Positions 1 to 12,125 of a stretch of DNA of 64,000 nucleotides are shown here, piece after piece. Each line of letters opens with the position of its first letter. Position 1 is the first letter of the stretch. The stretch lies in contig OZ022258.1 in NCBI GenBank assembly GCA_963978905.1, positions 25,362,716 to 25,426,715 on the forward strand, read 5' to 3'. A program made the translations under genes and the position numbers. The notes under the pieces were generated by a model that saw only the letters and a list, made by a program, of their open reading frames with translations, searched no databases and was not told the DNA's origin. This stretch comes from Trichostrongylus colubriformis. Its lineage: Eukaryota > Nematoda > Chromadorea > Rhabditida > Trichostrongylidae.

Positions 1-3000
1 CGTCAATTTAGGGCAGGCGCGTAAAGTATGAGGCGACCTAAAGCTCCATTGTTTGAGCTGATATAAGGGTGTTCCTTACGTACAGATATTGCGACATTTT
101 TTGTCCAGTTTTGTCCTTCAAATAAATAGTTGACTCTACACAAGCAACGGCTTCAAAGTTTTCTCATTTTTCGTGCCCTGTTTCTGTATTTTCGAATAGA
201 TGCGGCTAACTTGACGTCTGCCGAATGATCAGTTTCTGCTGCTTTCCACAGGTGCTGCGTCAGAAGTAAACCTTTTGAGCAAATTCGCTTTTGCTGTTTC
301 CTGCAGTCATGGATTCTGGTATGGATTTCGCAGATGGAGAGAGTCTTGAGTGTCTTAACGAAAACTTGCATGCTCCATTTTTCTGTTCACTCCTTTTGAT
401 TTTCATTTCATTTTTCTGTTTTTATTTTGATTTCTATTTTCACAGAGACTTCAACGAAGGAAGTTTTTGATCATTCCCGTTTTATTCGTACGTGCGTTAT
501 TGCTCTAGCACTGGACAACTGCTCTGATGTGGAGCTAAGAAGGGGAGAACCGTATTCGCTACGAGTGTCTACTTATTCACTGTGCGCGCTCATACAAAAG
601 GTGACATAGCGCGAGTAAAAAGCAGAATTGCAGTCGAAAATGATGTTTGTTAATGATGAAGCTTTTCTGTGTGCGGCTTGGTCTCTGAAACTAAGAAAGT
701 GTTAGATAGGCACAGGACGGAGAAGGAACAACAATAGAGAATAGCTAGATGTGCAGCAGATGTCTATCTCGTGTCCGCTACGTGAGGACCAAATGAAGGT
801 AATTTTTGGAAATTTTCAGCATTTCACTTCACCAGATCACTGTGTCCTATAATCTGCGTCAGTTGAGGATGGGAAAAATTTGAAGTAGGCGTGAAGTCAT
901 TTCTTATTTGTTATGACTCCTACTTTACTTTTGTGTAGTCGTAGATATGTGTGTTGTCTTCGATTTTCTGAGTATTTCCACATTTAAAAATGATACACCC
1001 AGCCTCGACAAAGCTTTCGTGAGACTCTTTGCAGTTAGCCGCCGAAATTTCACTTGCGGTTCAATTACTTGCATGCGATGCATTCCGGCGCAACCATGCC
1101 CGCATTATGGAGGCGTTGAACGTCCTGGTTCCCGAAAAGTTGTTGACAGCTATATTACGCTCACAAAACTCTGTTTCTGGGTATCACACCTACATATTTG
1201 CTTGAATTTTAGGATTATGAATCCAAGAACAATCTTTTGCAAATTTGCCGTACTTAAGGTTACGAAGTGGAATCAGCACTGTTGAGAATGGATGTTATGT
1301 CTGAGGAGTTACCATAGTTTCTGAGAGAGGACCTAAGACTCCACCAAATTCTAGACAAAATTCGATTGGAGTATAGCCGTAGTGGTGAACAGTCGCGTCT
1401 ATACAATGGATCAGACGGCAACCTAAAGTAATGCTGTCGTACGTTCCCTTTCCTGCTAACATGATACTTCGTAACACTTAACATTTTTCAAAATTAATTT
1501 TAATACTTCGTAACACTTAACATTTTTCAAAATTAATTTATCTAGAAAAGATGAGAATGATATAAGATTTTGCGGAAATGCGTGTAGAAAAGAGAAATGA
1601 ATTGGAGTGTGTACCCCAGCAGACGGCGATATGGCGAGGACTCTGTACTCGGGCAAGGAAGACATACAAGCATATGTAAGTAGAATCTCATGACCCTACA
1701 ACCATCTGTATGGATGACACTTTTAAGTTGACGGCATACAATTTCAGACTGGCGATTGCGGTAAGAATGTGGATGAATGGGTCAGAGGCTATTAGTCGCG
1801 TACCTGCTGTCTAGTTGTTAATTACCTGTATATATTATATTTGTCACCTTTATTACTTGCTGATTTAGAATGAGTGAAAATGAGGTAGCATCACTGTTCA
1901 GAGAAGTGCAAACTCTACTATCAGCTTTAGCACGTAGTACTTTATAAGTGATGACTGTTATTCTTTTCACAGAGAGTTCATGAAAGTGTACTCAAATTGG
2001 GGCGCAGGAGCTGCTTCGCACTTTTCGCACTTTCCATATACTCCAGGCGGACAATCAAAATTGCTGTATGAGATTGAAACAGGAGATTCTCTGTATAATA
2101 TCTGCTTATTCTTTTTTCCGAATATGGAAGGAGAAGACCGAATCTGTGCTAGCTACAGTGAGCTTTTGTGAAACTTTTAACCTAAAAGATCCTGTGTCGA
2201 AGAATGCCAGTCGCATAACCTTTCTAATGGAGAAGAAGAAAAGGCGTGGAAGAGTATAAGAAAAACATGGTATTCGCCTGAACACTCACATAGTATCCAT
2301 GAACTTCTTTCTGATTCACTGTGCTTGTAAGAGCAATCGGATACACCAATAGGGAGGGTCTACCCTCACGAAATGCCTGCCTTGACACAGTCACGCTCAA
2401 AGAGCGGTTTAACAAAACGCTGAAACACGAAGTTGCTGACGATAACGCAAATATACGAACTGCATTGCTCGAAATCATAATAGCTACGATGCTCGATATG
2501 TAAGAAGATCACGAGACAAGCACGGAACTTCCAACATTTGCGCTCAATGTTTTCATCACTTTTTATCAACACAAACTATACATGATAAGAGAATTGAGAA
2601 TAGGTCGCATGGAGTATTGCAAGCGCTGGCTGTCAAGCTATTCAGTTGCAGTAAACGGGCCATTGACGTAGTGGAACAAGGACTGTGGACCGTGAACCAG
2701 CGAAGAGGCATCCATTAGGCAGCGGTTTTGTATGTGCGACTCTGGGGTAAGTTTTGGAATACCTTTTGCTTTCATTTTTGTTTATAATTGTAGAATCTAG
2801 GTGAACAATCATTGCAGCAAGAGTCAGACATGCGCTTATGCATTTCTCTGCGATTGCAAGGCACAAAAACAGGTAATTCTCACATATGCCGCATTGTTGT
2901 ATGCACCCAAAGGTAAAATACTTCGGTTTTTGTAGATTATAGTGATACTATGAATGCCGTTTCAAAATTGCTAACGGTGAAATCATAGGGGGTTAGATCG

Positions 3001-3285
3001 ATGCCAGCGACAACACCTATCAACGGAACATTCAGCAAGGCATCTATGAGTGCAGTGCTGTATGTTGGGCACCATGACCACTTGTACGACAATTGAACAA
3101 TGAAGGGATCAAGCATCGATATGCTCGACACGAATTAGGAACTGCTGCAAGTCTTCGAATCCGTAGGTGATGTTGGAAATAAATGCTATCAATGTAGTTA
3201 CATAGGCTAGGTTGAGCCATTAATGTTATGTTGTAGATGTATGACCATAAATTGAATAATTTTTGTCGGTATAAACATAACTTAC
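1..3285. other. No confident gene; AT-rich non-coding DNA
   Basis: Short open frames occur on both strands, but none shows a recognisable domain or a consistent exon chain. The only clear structure is the 39 bp tandem duplication near 1.46-1.54 kb, listed separately. A minus-strand open frame at 153-371 starts with residues resembling the first eight of ubiquitin, but the likeness is not sustained (see findings). Confidence 0.5.
1464..1540. repeat. 39 bp direct tandem duplication (2 copies)
   Basis: Two adjacent copies of an AT-rich unit beginning ATACTTCGTAACACTTAAC, at 1464-1502 and 1503-1540. They are identical apart from one base missing at the end of the second copy. This looks like a recent simple tandem duplication. 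Confidence 0.9.
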
Positions 3286-3539
3286 GTTTTTCTGGTGGCT
3301 GAGCAAAGGCCAGTAGATCGGCAACGCTGCTGTACATTCGGAAATGATTCTTTTGACTCGACGATTGCGGATGAAAGAGAGTAGGAGCATATGGAGGAGT
3401 ACCGAGAGTTAATGAAAGGTATGGATTCGAGAGCGTCATCTGAATTGCTCTTCTTCGCCCATCTATCACGAACCGTCCACAAATCCGAACGTGGTGGACC
3501 TCCACTTACCGGTCGTCTTCCAACTGCTCTCCATTTCAA
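3286..3539 (-). other. Possible exon(s) of an unidentified minus-strand gene
   Basis: On the minus strand an open stretch ends at a strong splice donor (GTAAGTT, immediately below 3286). A second donor-like GTAAGTGG lies near 3509, just after an ATG-led peptide beginning MESSWKTT. Two overlapping frames are open, one Ser/Pro-rich and one with a basic Trp-containing start, and I cannot tell which is coding. No domain is recognised and no partner exons could be chained with confidence. It may be chance. Confidence 0.2.
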
Positions 3540-3809
3540 CTACCCAAAACTCGTTATGTGCTACTGATCACCGCCTCACTTTTCCTCTCGAGATTTACAA
3601 GGCCACAACCAAGAGCACAATTCCGTAGAAGATTTGGGTTCGGACGAGATTTAGAACTGTATATATGCACGTAAAGATCCTGAGCGACGGCATATGAAAA
3701 AGAACAACATAAGTGGCCAAACTGCTTCGTTTGCAGTTTGTGGGCCCATGAAAGCTGTCGCGTCGAAAGAGCAAGCTGTTTCTACAAAGAAGGAAGCTTG
3801 AATTGCGCT

Positions 3810-5510
3810 TTACTGGAAGTTTAGTTTTCTGGCCGTGAATCGTTTCTTTTGCCTGGACCTGTTCATATGACTCGGCAGTTTCGACCCTGTTACCCTTCCT
3901 CCATTCTCTGATCTCCGCATTTCGCCTATTCTCGTGGACACGCTGGTATCGGAGGACCAGCCGATGTCCGTCGACTCACCGGACGACGTCGCATCAGCCC
4001 CTATCAGCGGACAGCTTGAAGCTGCTGCTCCTATTCCGACCATGACGAGGCTAATGCCTCTAAACCAGAGCATTCTGGAGCCGTAGCTTAACAACTAAAG
4101 CCATACACCACCTTGAAGGTTCTCGCGACCTTCCCGACAGCTACTGCACCAGCCACTGCTCCGTCTAAATCACGACGATCAGCCCTCCGGTGCGGCGCCA
4201 GCGCGGCTGCCTTTCTTTCCAGATGCACCACGTCTCACCCGACACGACTCCCGAAGAATACACCCACCCCTAATCGACCAACATCCATGAGCACAATACG
4301 TCACACCTGGACGCCTATGCCTACCAGCCCGACTTCGTCACCAGTGTGATTACTCTCACTTCTTACCCGCATATTGGAGGAGGCGGGTACCCGTCCAACA
4401 AGTTTGTCTGTTTGCTCTTCCCTCATCGCTTCACGGAGAAACCTAGCACAACTATATTCCAGCTGATGCGTCTACATCACGCCATCGACTTCAGGGAATT
4501 CTCACAACGAGTGATCGATTATTTCTTCAGCGGTCGATAACAGATCGATGAAAATGAAAACTCCGTACCAGAGACCCCGGCGCATGAAATCTCCTTCGTG
4601 GTCCTACCTAGCTCTCAGGCACTCTGTGAAAAGGCACCGTCCTTCCTTGTGCTGTACCAGGTAGTCAGTCGCGGACCAGGACAACCGTCAATCTGAATCG
4701 GAAGGCTTTTTTATTCTGAAATCGAATCGAAGAGAACTCCACCTCATCAAGCTAGACCAGCTCGCTACGAATATTCTCACCAAAACCCGAGGATTCGATC
4801 GCAGCCTAGTCTCAGTTAAGGACTTCGGCTGGGTGTACTCCGTCGAGCCCACTCAGGCAGCCCTTCTCATCCCGCAGAACACTTTGTATAAGGCTCCAGT
4901 GCCCAAGGCCACGGTCTTCGACACCCGTGTCCCGTTCTTCTTCCGTGTCAAGGAGTTTGTGATCGTGACTCCCCCACCGACGAACCGGTGCTCCCTCGGC
5001 ATCATCCTATCGGTGATAACTAGGTCCAATTAGGTGAAAGGACTCCGCATCGCTTTCGAGAGTGCACCGGAAGCGGGGCTGTCTCTCCCTCGGTGTGTGA
5101 CTTTTCGCTGGACCAGGCCGAGCAAGATGAGATTGTTTCGGCTTTTTTCCGCCACAACGTATCAACGGCGTTGCTATTTTCGGCTTAACCAGTGTCCAAG
5201 CAAGCGCGTGATTTCCTGTGCGCAGCGGCACGCCGGTTCCCACCTGCTCATCTGCTCAGCCCGAGGAGGGACTCTTGCTTCTTAGAGTGTTCAAAAACGA
5301 GAGAAATTTCTGGATGATCCTCGGCTCCTCAACATAGCTCTAAAGCGTTGCCTACATAGTCAATGTGTTCAAGGCCACGGAGCAGTACTCACACGCCTCC
5401 ACATTTGGCAGCAGGTCGTGCAATGAGCCGTCATTGTGGCGCTCGAACGACGGCAGCAGCACTGCCACTATCATCGCGTGGTCACATTTTTCATCTTTAT
5501 CCACCTTTTC
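3810..5510 (+). pseudogene. Degenerate GC-rich coding relic, probably retroelement-derived
   Basis: This stretch is more GC-rich than its flanks. Read on the plus strand it gives long protein-like runs (Pro/Ala-rich near 4.15-4.3 kb, a globular-looking segment near 4.35-4.54 kb, further runs at 4.83-5.03 and 5.10-5.48 kb) broken by many stops and frameshifts. No domain is certain. Its position directly before a decayed RTE-type LINE on the same strand, with a mariner between them, suggests a 5' region or a separate related retroelement. It could instead be an unrelated dead gene. What is seen: compositional shift and broken frames. What is inferred: retroelement origin. Confidence 0.35.
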
Positions 5511-5538
5511 AAGTGATTATTTTTCTTTTGGGTATTAC

Positions 5539-5693
5539 TCCAGTATATGTATGTGTATATAAATATGTGCATACATGTATATACGTGTATATAATTATGT
5601 GTATAATGTGTATATAAATATGTATATATATATGTGTATATATGTGCATATGTGTGTATATACGTATATATGTACATTACATATATGTGTATA
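5539..5693. repeat. TA/TG-rich microsatellite
   Basis: About 155 bp of imperfect (TATG/TATA)n, with many interspersed TATGTGTATA units, ending exactly where the mariner terminal inverted repeat begins. Open frames across it are low-complexity artefacts. Confidence 0.9.
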
Positions 5694-6611
5694 GGTTGGC
5701 TGATAAATTCCTGGACATTTCGAGACGTTTTTTATTTTATAACTTTATTTTGGAACAACTTGTAATCAATCAACAATATATTCACCACCATTACCAACAA
5801 CCTTCTGCCATCGCTCTGGCAACCTTTCAATTACATCCATCCAGAACTGTGCAGAATGCGACGCTATAAAGTCGTTGATAGCGATTTTGAGGTCCTCCTC
5901 TTTTTTAAACTACTTGTCCTTCAGATATCTTTTGAGAGGGAAGAATAAACTAATCAGATGGGACGAGGTCGGGGGAATATGGTGGGTGCGGCAGAACCTC
6001 CTACTCTAAAGCCGACAAAGTATAAAGATTCCGCTATGGGCAACCTTGCCTGTTTGTTGCTGTCAGACATCACGTGGGGTGTCCATTTGGACAGAACTTT
6101 CCTTATCCCAAACGAGAGAGATGCACTTTGACTGTCTGGTGTGTGCATCCAAGCATCTGAGACAACTGCCTTGGGCTGGCCATTGGGTTTTCCTGAACTG
6201 CTTGCACGAGGCGCTGTTCGTCGAATTCAACAGGGCGTCCAGTGTGTTGTTGGTCGGCCAGGCTCGTATCTCCAGAACGTGTGCATCCAAGAACGAACAT
6301 TCAAACCAAACATTCGAACCAAACATGAACGGTGGACTTGGAAGGAGTTGGTGGCCCAAACGCAGCGTTCATGTTTTCGGCCGCCTCCCTCGCAGAACTT
6401 ACACGGCGGAAAACGTACAAGTAGAGCGTCCGGGGAGCCACTTTCCATTTTGAACAGAAATGATGTTCTAGACAAGTCCCGCCCTCATGTACCTATGTGG
6501 TGGAACATTCGAGAACACTGTTCAACAGGGCCGAACATGAAAAGATGAGCTGTCAATCGACGCATTGTAGATCAAACTATTTTGAGGTGTCCAGGAAATT
6601 ATCAGCCAACC
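5694..6611 (-). mobile_element. Internally deleted mariner (Tc1/mariner) element
   Basis: Terminal inverted repeats of about 23 bp bound the element: GGTTGGCTGATAA at 5694 and its complement ending at 6611. A TA precedes the left end, but the right end is followed by CC, so the target duplication is not intact. On the minus strand the transposase N-terminus is recognisable at about 6300-6103, with the mariner helix-turn-helix segment containing GRPVEFDEQRLVQ and LGCTHQTVKVHL. The C-terminal part at about 6010-5775 contains PHPPYSPDL-like and KDKQFKKEEDLK-like runs with stops. The segment that carries most of the DD34D catalytic core is missing between them. The element is non-autonomous and dead. 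Confidence 0.9.
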
Positions 6612-6614
6612 CCG

Positions 6615-8950
6615 ACTCGACCACCACGATATCCATCAACGTCTACGCCCCGACATCGGCCCACAAAGACGAAGAGAGGGAACTCTTCTACAGACCACCT
6701 TGAAAAGACGATAAAGGGCAAGAATTCATACTAAAATACATTTGCGGAGACTTCAATGCGATTTTCGGCAAGGACGCTCTTACTTCCGCTCGCACCGGCC
6801 ACCACGCACTCGTTGACGTGAGTAACAACAATGGAGAACGCATGATAGACCTGATGAACTGCGGCAACCTTCAACACGGTGACAGCCTGTTCCCGAAGAA
6901 GCTCGCAATGAGATGGACATGAGAAAACCTCAACGGATCCACGCATACCGAGATTGACTACTTCATCACCATTCGGAGATGGAGCATCCTCGATGTGTCA
7001 GTTGTCACAAGCTTCTGCACGGAGTCGGACCACCGTCTTTGACAAGCAAAGGTTCAGCTCAGATCCCGTGTATTATAGCAATACGAGACCAAAACGGGCT
7101 CTCTAAACCAGCCGATCGAAGATCGAAGACGCCGTCTAGAAGTTCTACATCGACCTCTTCATCTGCGGAACCGTCATTAGCAGGCCGCCCAGCCCGCTGG
7201 CCGAGGACGTCGCCGACATTCTGCCATCAGAAATCCGCTACGCTATCAGACAGTTGAAACCGGAGACAGACCCTAGACCCGACGAGATAAGCACAGACAC
7301 TTTGAAGGCGTACGGCGACATCATCATCCACGAGCTCGCAGTAAAATTCAATCGGTATCTCAGAGAAGGCACAATTCCGGTGCTATGGAAGTCGTCAAAG
7401 ACTGTTCTCATCTTCAAGAAAAGTGACAGAGACGACATCAAAAACTACCGGCCGATGGCCCTTCTGTCGCTGCTTTACAAATCGCCGAAGAACTGCTAAA
7501 CCAACTCGAACGAACGCTAGACGAATTGCAACCACTGCCATGCGCCGACCATATCCATGCACTACCCAACTTATCGAGAAGCACAAGGAGTACAAGATTC
7601 CGCTGCTACTCTGCTTCGTCGACTAAGTTAAAGCATTCGACAGCGTCGAATCGAATGCGGTGTGGGATGCCCTCGCAGCAGCTGGCGCCGAGCAAAAGTA
7701 CATCGACATTCTCGAGAAATCCAGTCGCGGGATGACGACGAGCATCACCATGTACCCACAAGGAACTGGTGATCCCGATCCGCAAAGGAGTGATGGAGAG
7801 AAATACGCTTTCTCCCAAGCTGTTCACCGCTGCCCTCCAACATGCCATGACGAATCTCCACTGGTCCAACAAAGGCGTCCGTATTGACGGCAAGAAGCTT
7901 TCCAACCCACGATTTGCAGACGATATCGTCCTGATCAGCAACGACGCTGCCGAGCACTAACAGATGCTCGACGAGCCATAGGACTCGAGATGAATCGCAC
8001 CAAGGCCGAAGTGATGCGAAACTAATGAGCTTACATGACGACAATCCTCCTCGATGACCCATACTTACCAGAGGTGGATCTACCTGGCCGAGACGTCACA
8101 ATGGCGAACGAGCTAACTGTTGAGATTGGCAGAAGAAGGAAAGTCGCATGGGCAGCCCTGAGAAACATTAAAAAAGCATTCCGTTTGATCAGTGATCCGA
8201 AGATCCGAGCCCATCTATTCGACTCCACAGTGCTACCAGCTCTATGCTATGGCGCTGAGACATGGAGCGGAAAACCACGGCAACGATGATCACGAGATGC
8301 CAGCGCGCCCTAGAAAGATGCCTTCTCAAAAAGATCAGAAGAGAACAGTACCAGAAGAATCAACACAGCGTGGATCTACGACAACAATCCGGCATCAGAG
8401 ACGCAGTCGGATACATCCACACCGCGGAGGTGCGCTGGGCCGAGCACATCTCCAGGCCCACCGATGATCGATGGACAAATCGAACGACCTTCTGGTACCC
8501 GCCAAGACGTTAAGTGGACGCTCTCCCCGCAACGCGCTGTTGGAGCGACGCGCTCAGGAAGTTCAGCCCCCCCTCACAATAGTGGTCTCAAGTCGCGAAG
8601 GACCGACAGCGATGGAAGACGTGTGCTCGCCGTGTCTACGGGCACCTTAGTAGTCTTATTAGCGAGGACGGATTTCGGGTAAAGGGGGAAAGGTGTAAGT
8701 ATTCGCTGAAGCCTCTTCTTTCCCATGATTGATGATTCACTGAATCCTCGGGGTTACGGTATAAACCATACATTTGGGGTCTCACACCGCCTGGAGGACA
8801 GTGAGGGAACGCTCGAGCTGCCGGACTCAGCCTCGACCTACTCGCCATCTACTCCGACTCCACTTCCATCGTCTCCACTGGGCCCACTCCGCTTCCACGC
8901 AACGACCGGACTGATATCCTTTACTCGCTTGCTGCTTTGAATCTCAATAA
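6615..8950 (+). mobile_element. Decayed RTE-type non-LTR retrotransposon (endonuclease and reverse transcriptase)
   Basis: The plus strand shows, in order: an apurinic-endonuclease segment (ISINVYAPTSAHKDEE near 6.64 kb; CGDFNAIFGKDALTSARTG near 6.75 kb; the ESDHR terminus near 7.03 kb), then a reverse-transcriptase domain (RYLREGTIPVLWKSSKTVLI, KNYRPMALLS, a CFVDYVKAFD-like run near 7.61 kb broken by one stop, and the catalytic FADDIVLIS near 7.91 kb), then the RTE C-terminal region (GAETWS, AKDRQRWKTCARRVYG). Several in-frame stops and frameshifts make it inactive. An AATAAA lies near 8947, after the coding relic. The order and motif style match the RTE clade common in nematodes. The 5' part is missing or disrupted by the mariner insertion. 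Confidence 0.85.
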
Positions 8951-9488
8951 ACCTGTGTTATTCCGATCGTTGGTTTAGCAGACGCACTTGGGATAAGGTG
9001 GTTTAGTCCACCAACATGACTCTATGCCAGACTACTTGATAACTGGTTGTTGCGTTCCTCGTAATAACCGGTCGGTCAAAATGTCGTACCCAGAACGTAA
9101 GTCCATTTTTTACGTGGTCATTGGTGTACGCTGTGTCGTGATGTGAAATGTAGGGAAGGTCCTCTCTATGAGGGTCGACGTCTCATGTATGCTCCGTCGT
9201 AGGGGCAGCTAGGGCCTCCAGACAAACTCACATAGGCAGAACGAGGGCGAGCGTGGCGTCAGGAGCCACCACGCCGTCACGTGGTACCCCATTGACGGAG
9301 CCCCGATGCAGAGTGCCCCAGGACATGTGATACAGTGGGTTCGGCACCCCAACGGCGCGACATGGTCACTTTAATAAGGCAGTATTCCAGTAATGAGCGA
9401 TAAATGCCGCATAAAAGAAGTGTAATGTATCGCAAGCGCAGAGCTAACATACAATGCCCAAGGCTTTCGATTCCACCACCTGTTTGAG
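8951..9488. other. Gene-free stretch after the RTE element
   Basis: No coding or RNA signal recognised. It probably includes the RTE 3' flank and unassigned repeat sequence. Confidence 0.4.
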
Positions 9489-9995
9489 CGAAAGTTCAAA
9501 GGCACATTCCAGGATTATTAGGCTCTCACATCTCCTGCCGTTGATGTTCGACCCAAGCCACGTAGTCTGTACCTTTACCGAGGCGTGGGTGTCAGTTCCT
9601 AGAACGTGCAGAGCCAAAGAATCTAGCGCAACAGCTCGGCCCCGCCCACCCCAGTCGGGGGTCTGCCTTTACTCTTCGACTCTGATCTTTGACATAGGTA
9701 GACCAGCTACCAGCCAAGATCTGGAAATTGGCAGTAAACCAATCGGCTCGTGAAGTAAACCCACTACAGAGTGACCTGACCCCACACTAGGCACCGGGAC
9801 ACTTGCAGCACACCTTCGGCTGGGGTGGGCGGGGCCGAGCTGTTGCGCTAGATTCTTTGGCTCTGCACGCTCCAGGAATTGACATTGACGCCTCGGTAAA
9901 GGTACATCCTAAGTGGCTTGGGTCGAACTATCCATCCACGGCAGGAGATGTGATATCCCAATAATCCTGGAATGTGCCTTTAAGTGATGCTTTCG
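9489..9995. mobile_element. Fold-back (long inverted repeat) element, about 507 bp
   Basis: The left arm (about 9489-9667) and right arm (about 9816-9995) are inverted copies of roughly 180 bp with scattered mismatches. Shared landmarks are CGAAAG at the outer ends, AAAGGCACATTCCAGGATTATT, CACATCTCCTGCCG, TTCGACCCAAGCCAC and CTAGCGCAACAGCTCGGCCC. No coding capacity. This is typical of a non-autonomous fold-back DNA element or MITE; the family is not recognised. Confidence 0.85.
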
Positions 9996-10352
9996 TCCGC
10001 ATTTGAGACAGTCATGCTCTTTAAGGTCAAGGCTGTCGTGGTTCCTGCGATTTCTTTGTTCAAGTGATCCATGAGATTGCCGATTGTTTGACTGACTTGC
10101 TCTTGATTCGATAGCTGTACCGGTTTAACAATGTTATGGAAAAATTTCACCCGGAAGTACTATTTGGTTTATAAAAATTTCGAGTGGATCAAAGACGAAT
10201 GAACCACTGTTTGAGGAGTCATGAGTTGCTTCTGAATTAACAAATTTTTGCGCTGCACTACCCTTTATCGATGCCCCCGCTATGTCCTTCAGGACAAGAG
10301 TCGTCTCTATAAGATCTACTTTCCGACTGCTATGAGTGAGCACTCGAAGGTG

Positions 10353-10518
10353 TACTCCATTTCGGAGCACTTGATTGGGCGTTGCCTATGGACATGGGTG
10401 AGTGGCGAGAGTGAGAGTGCGTGGCAAGAGTGAGAGGGGTGGTGGAGTGAAAGAGTTTGATACACTGTCACACAAGTCCGTAAGTCACGCCCTACCACAC
10501 GCTCCGAAATGGACTGTA
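10353..10518. mobile_element. MITE family A, copy 1
   Basis: A short inverted-repeat element whose ends read TACTCCATTTCGGAGC...GGGCG and the complement. The interior is purine-rich (GAGTGAGAGTG...). Related copies lie at 28911-29043 and 37003-37167. About 166 bp, no coding capacity. Confidence 0.85.
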
Positions 10519-12125
10519 GCCCAGTATTCCGGGAAGTCTTCTCGTTGTTGATAAATTGGGCCGTGTAAGATGTGGAGGCTTGAGAGATAGATATGGACTT
10601 ATGTTGTTTTCGAAGTTTTCGATAGTAGCTAAATTGGAAGTATCTTGAGAATGCTGCTCTCGTTCCTGTGACTTTCTTCGACCTGCACTAGGTCCTGCTC
10701 TCAAACAGCTAGGTGTTCCAGGCTTTCAGATTCAGGTTTTGTTACACCGATGGATTCTCAGATATTCAGCATGTTTTACGTTCATTCCATACCTAACGCA
10801 CTCGAATTCACCATCCTTGCGGTCATTGCTTGCTTTTCAGCATCAAACTCCTTCTCCGATTTGAATAATTGTCTTCACAATTTTTGTACTCACTCCGCCT
10901 TTGTGCTGTTGGTGATTCGGCTAATCCTCTCCTTCCCCATCGGGGTAAAGGATCGACAGAGACTTTTCAGTTTCACAAAACGGTCTTTTCCGAGTATTTA
11001 ACTTTTTTTTTGCCTCGAGATTCGAAAATCAGTAATTTGTGTTCAAAGATCTGCACTTTCAATACATAAGGGTTGAAAAGCAGACTTTCTCCGCGCCAGA
11101 TCGTAACACATGAGTAATATGATACACCGTTGACCGACTTATTGCTATAATCGAAGGTTTTTGGTCCGAAAACCTGACTGGTAAAATGCCATTACAATCA
11201 AAGCTTTTTGAATCAAAAAATGTTTGACAAAACCTCGAATTCTAGCAAAAAAAGGAGATGTCAAAAGTGCAGATTTTTGCTTAGTGCTCCATTTCTGACC
11301 CATGAAATTGCCAACTTATCAAAGAAACGAACAAGTAAAAAAATGAACAGCAATCTTGAATAGACCAGAAATAGCTCTAGGGAGTACATATATGGATATT
11401 CCTTTAGACATGGATGGTAGGCGAAGATGAGGAGATACCGAAAGTGCACGTTGCTGACTGGTCCATTTGGTAGATGAAAACGAAAACTTACGAAATCAAT
11501 AGATTCAAAAAACAAACAGTACCTTTCACACGTGAGTTGAGTTATGGGCAAAAGCTTAGGTATCGGATGGACTCGAACCCACAATCCATGCTTTCTGAAT
11601 ATATGACCTTTACACTACTGTTGAGACTCATACTAAATCATTACATTACCGAGACCCCTTGCACCTTGACTCAACTTCTCAATGGTATGTGGTGACGCTG
11701 GCAGTCGGCTTGAGCAAAATTGTGGGTTTTCGACTATTAAGACTAAAGACTATACTAAGGCTGTAAGACTATAAAGGACAGGACAACTAGGGTTATTAAG
11801 ATTAAGCTGACTTAGTGTGAGTCGCGGACCCTGGCAGAAATCAGCAGCTATAAAATTTTAAGATAATATCTCCTACAGCATTCGGCTTCACGGTTTTAAC
11901 AACAAGCAAAAGCAGCTACCTTTCCAGAATTACGAAAGTTGTTTACTTCCATCAATGCTTCTTTGTAATTACAATTTGGTGCTAAATTCCGTACAAATTC
12001 ACAAAAAATAGAATACCAAGTGAAAAACAGTAAACCACGTGATGCATAAGAAATGGTCTAGATCAAATCTGTGAAGAAAAGTTTGGGTTGCGATAAATTA
12101 CACATATATATGACTACATGAACAT
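10519..12125. other. Intergenic DNA, 3' side of mdt-17
   Basis: AT-rich with only short chance frames. A tRNA-like T-arm string near 11.56-11.60 kb was examined and rejected. Because mdt-17 is read on the minus strand, its 3' UTR should lie just below 12126; no canonical AATAAA was seen close by. Confidence 0.4.
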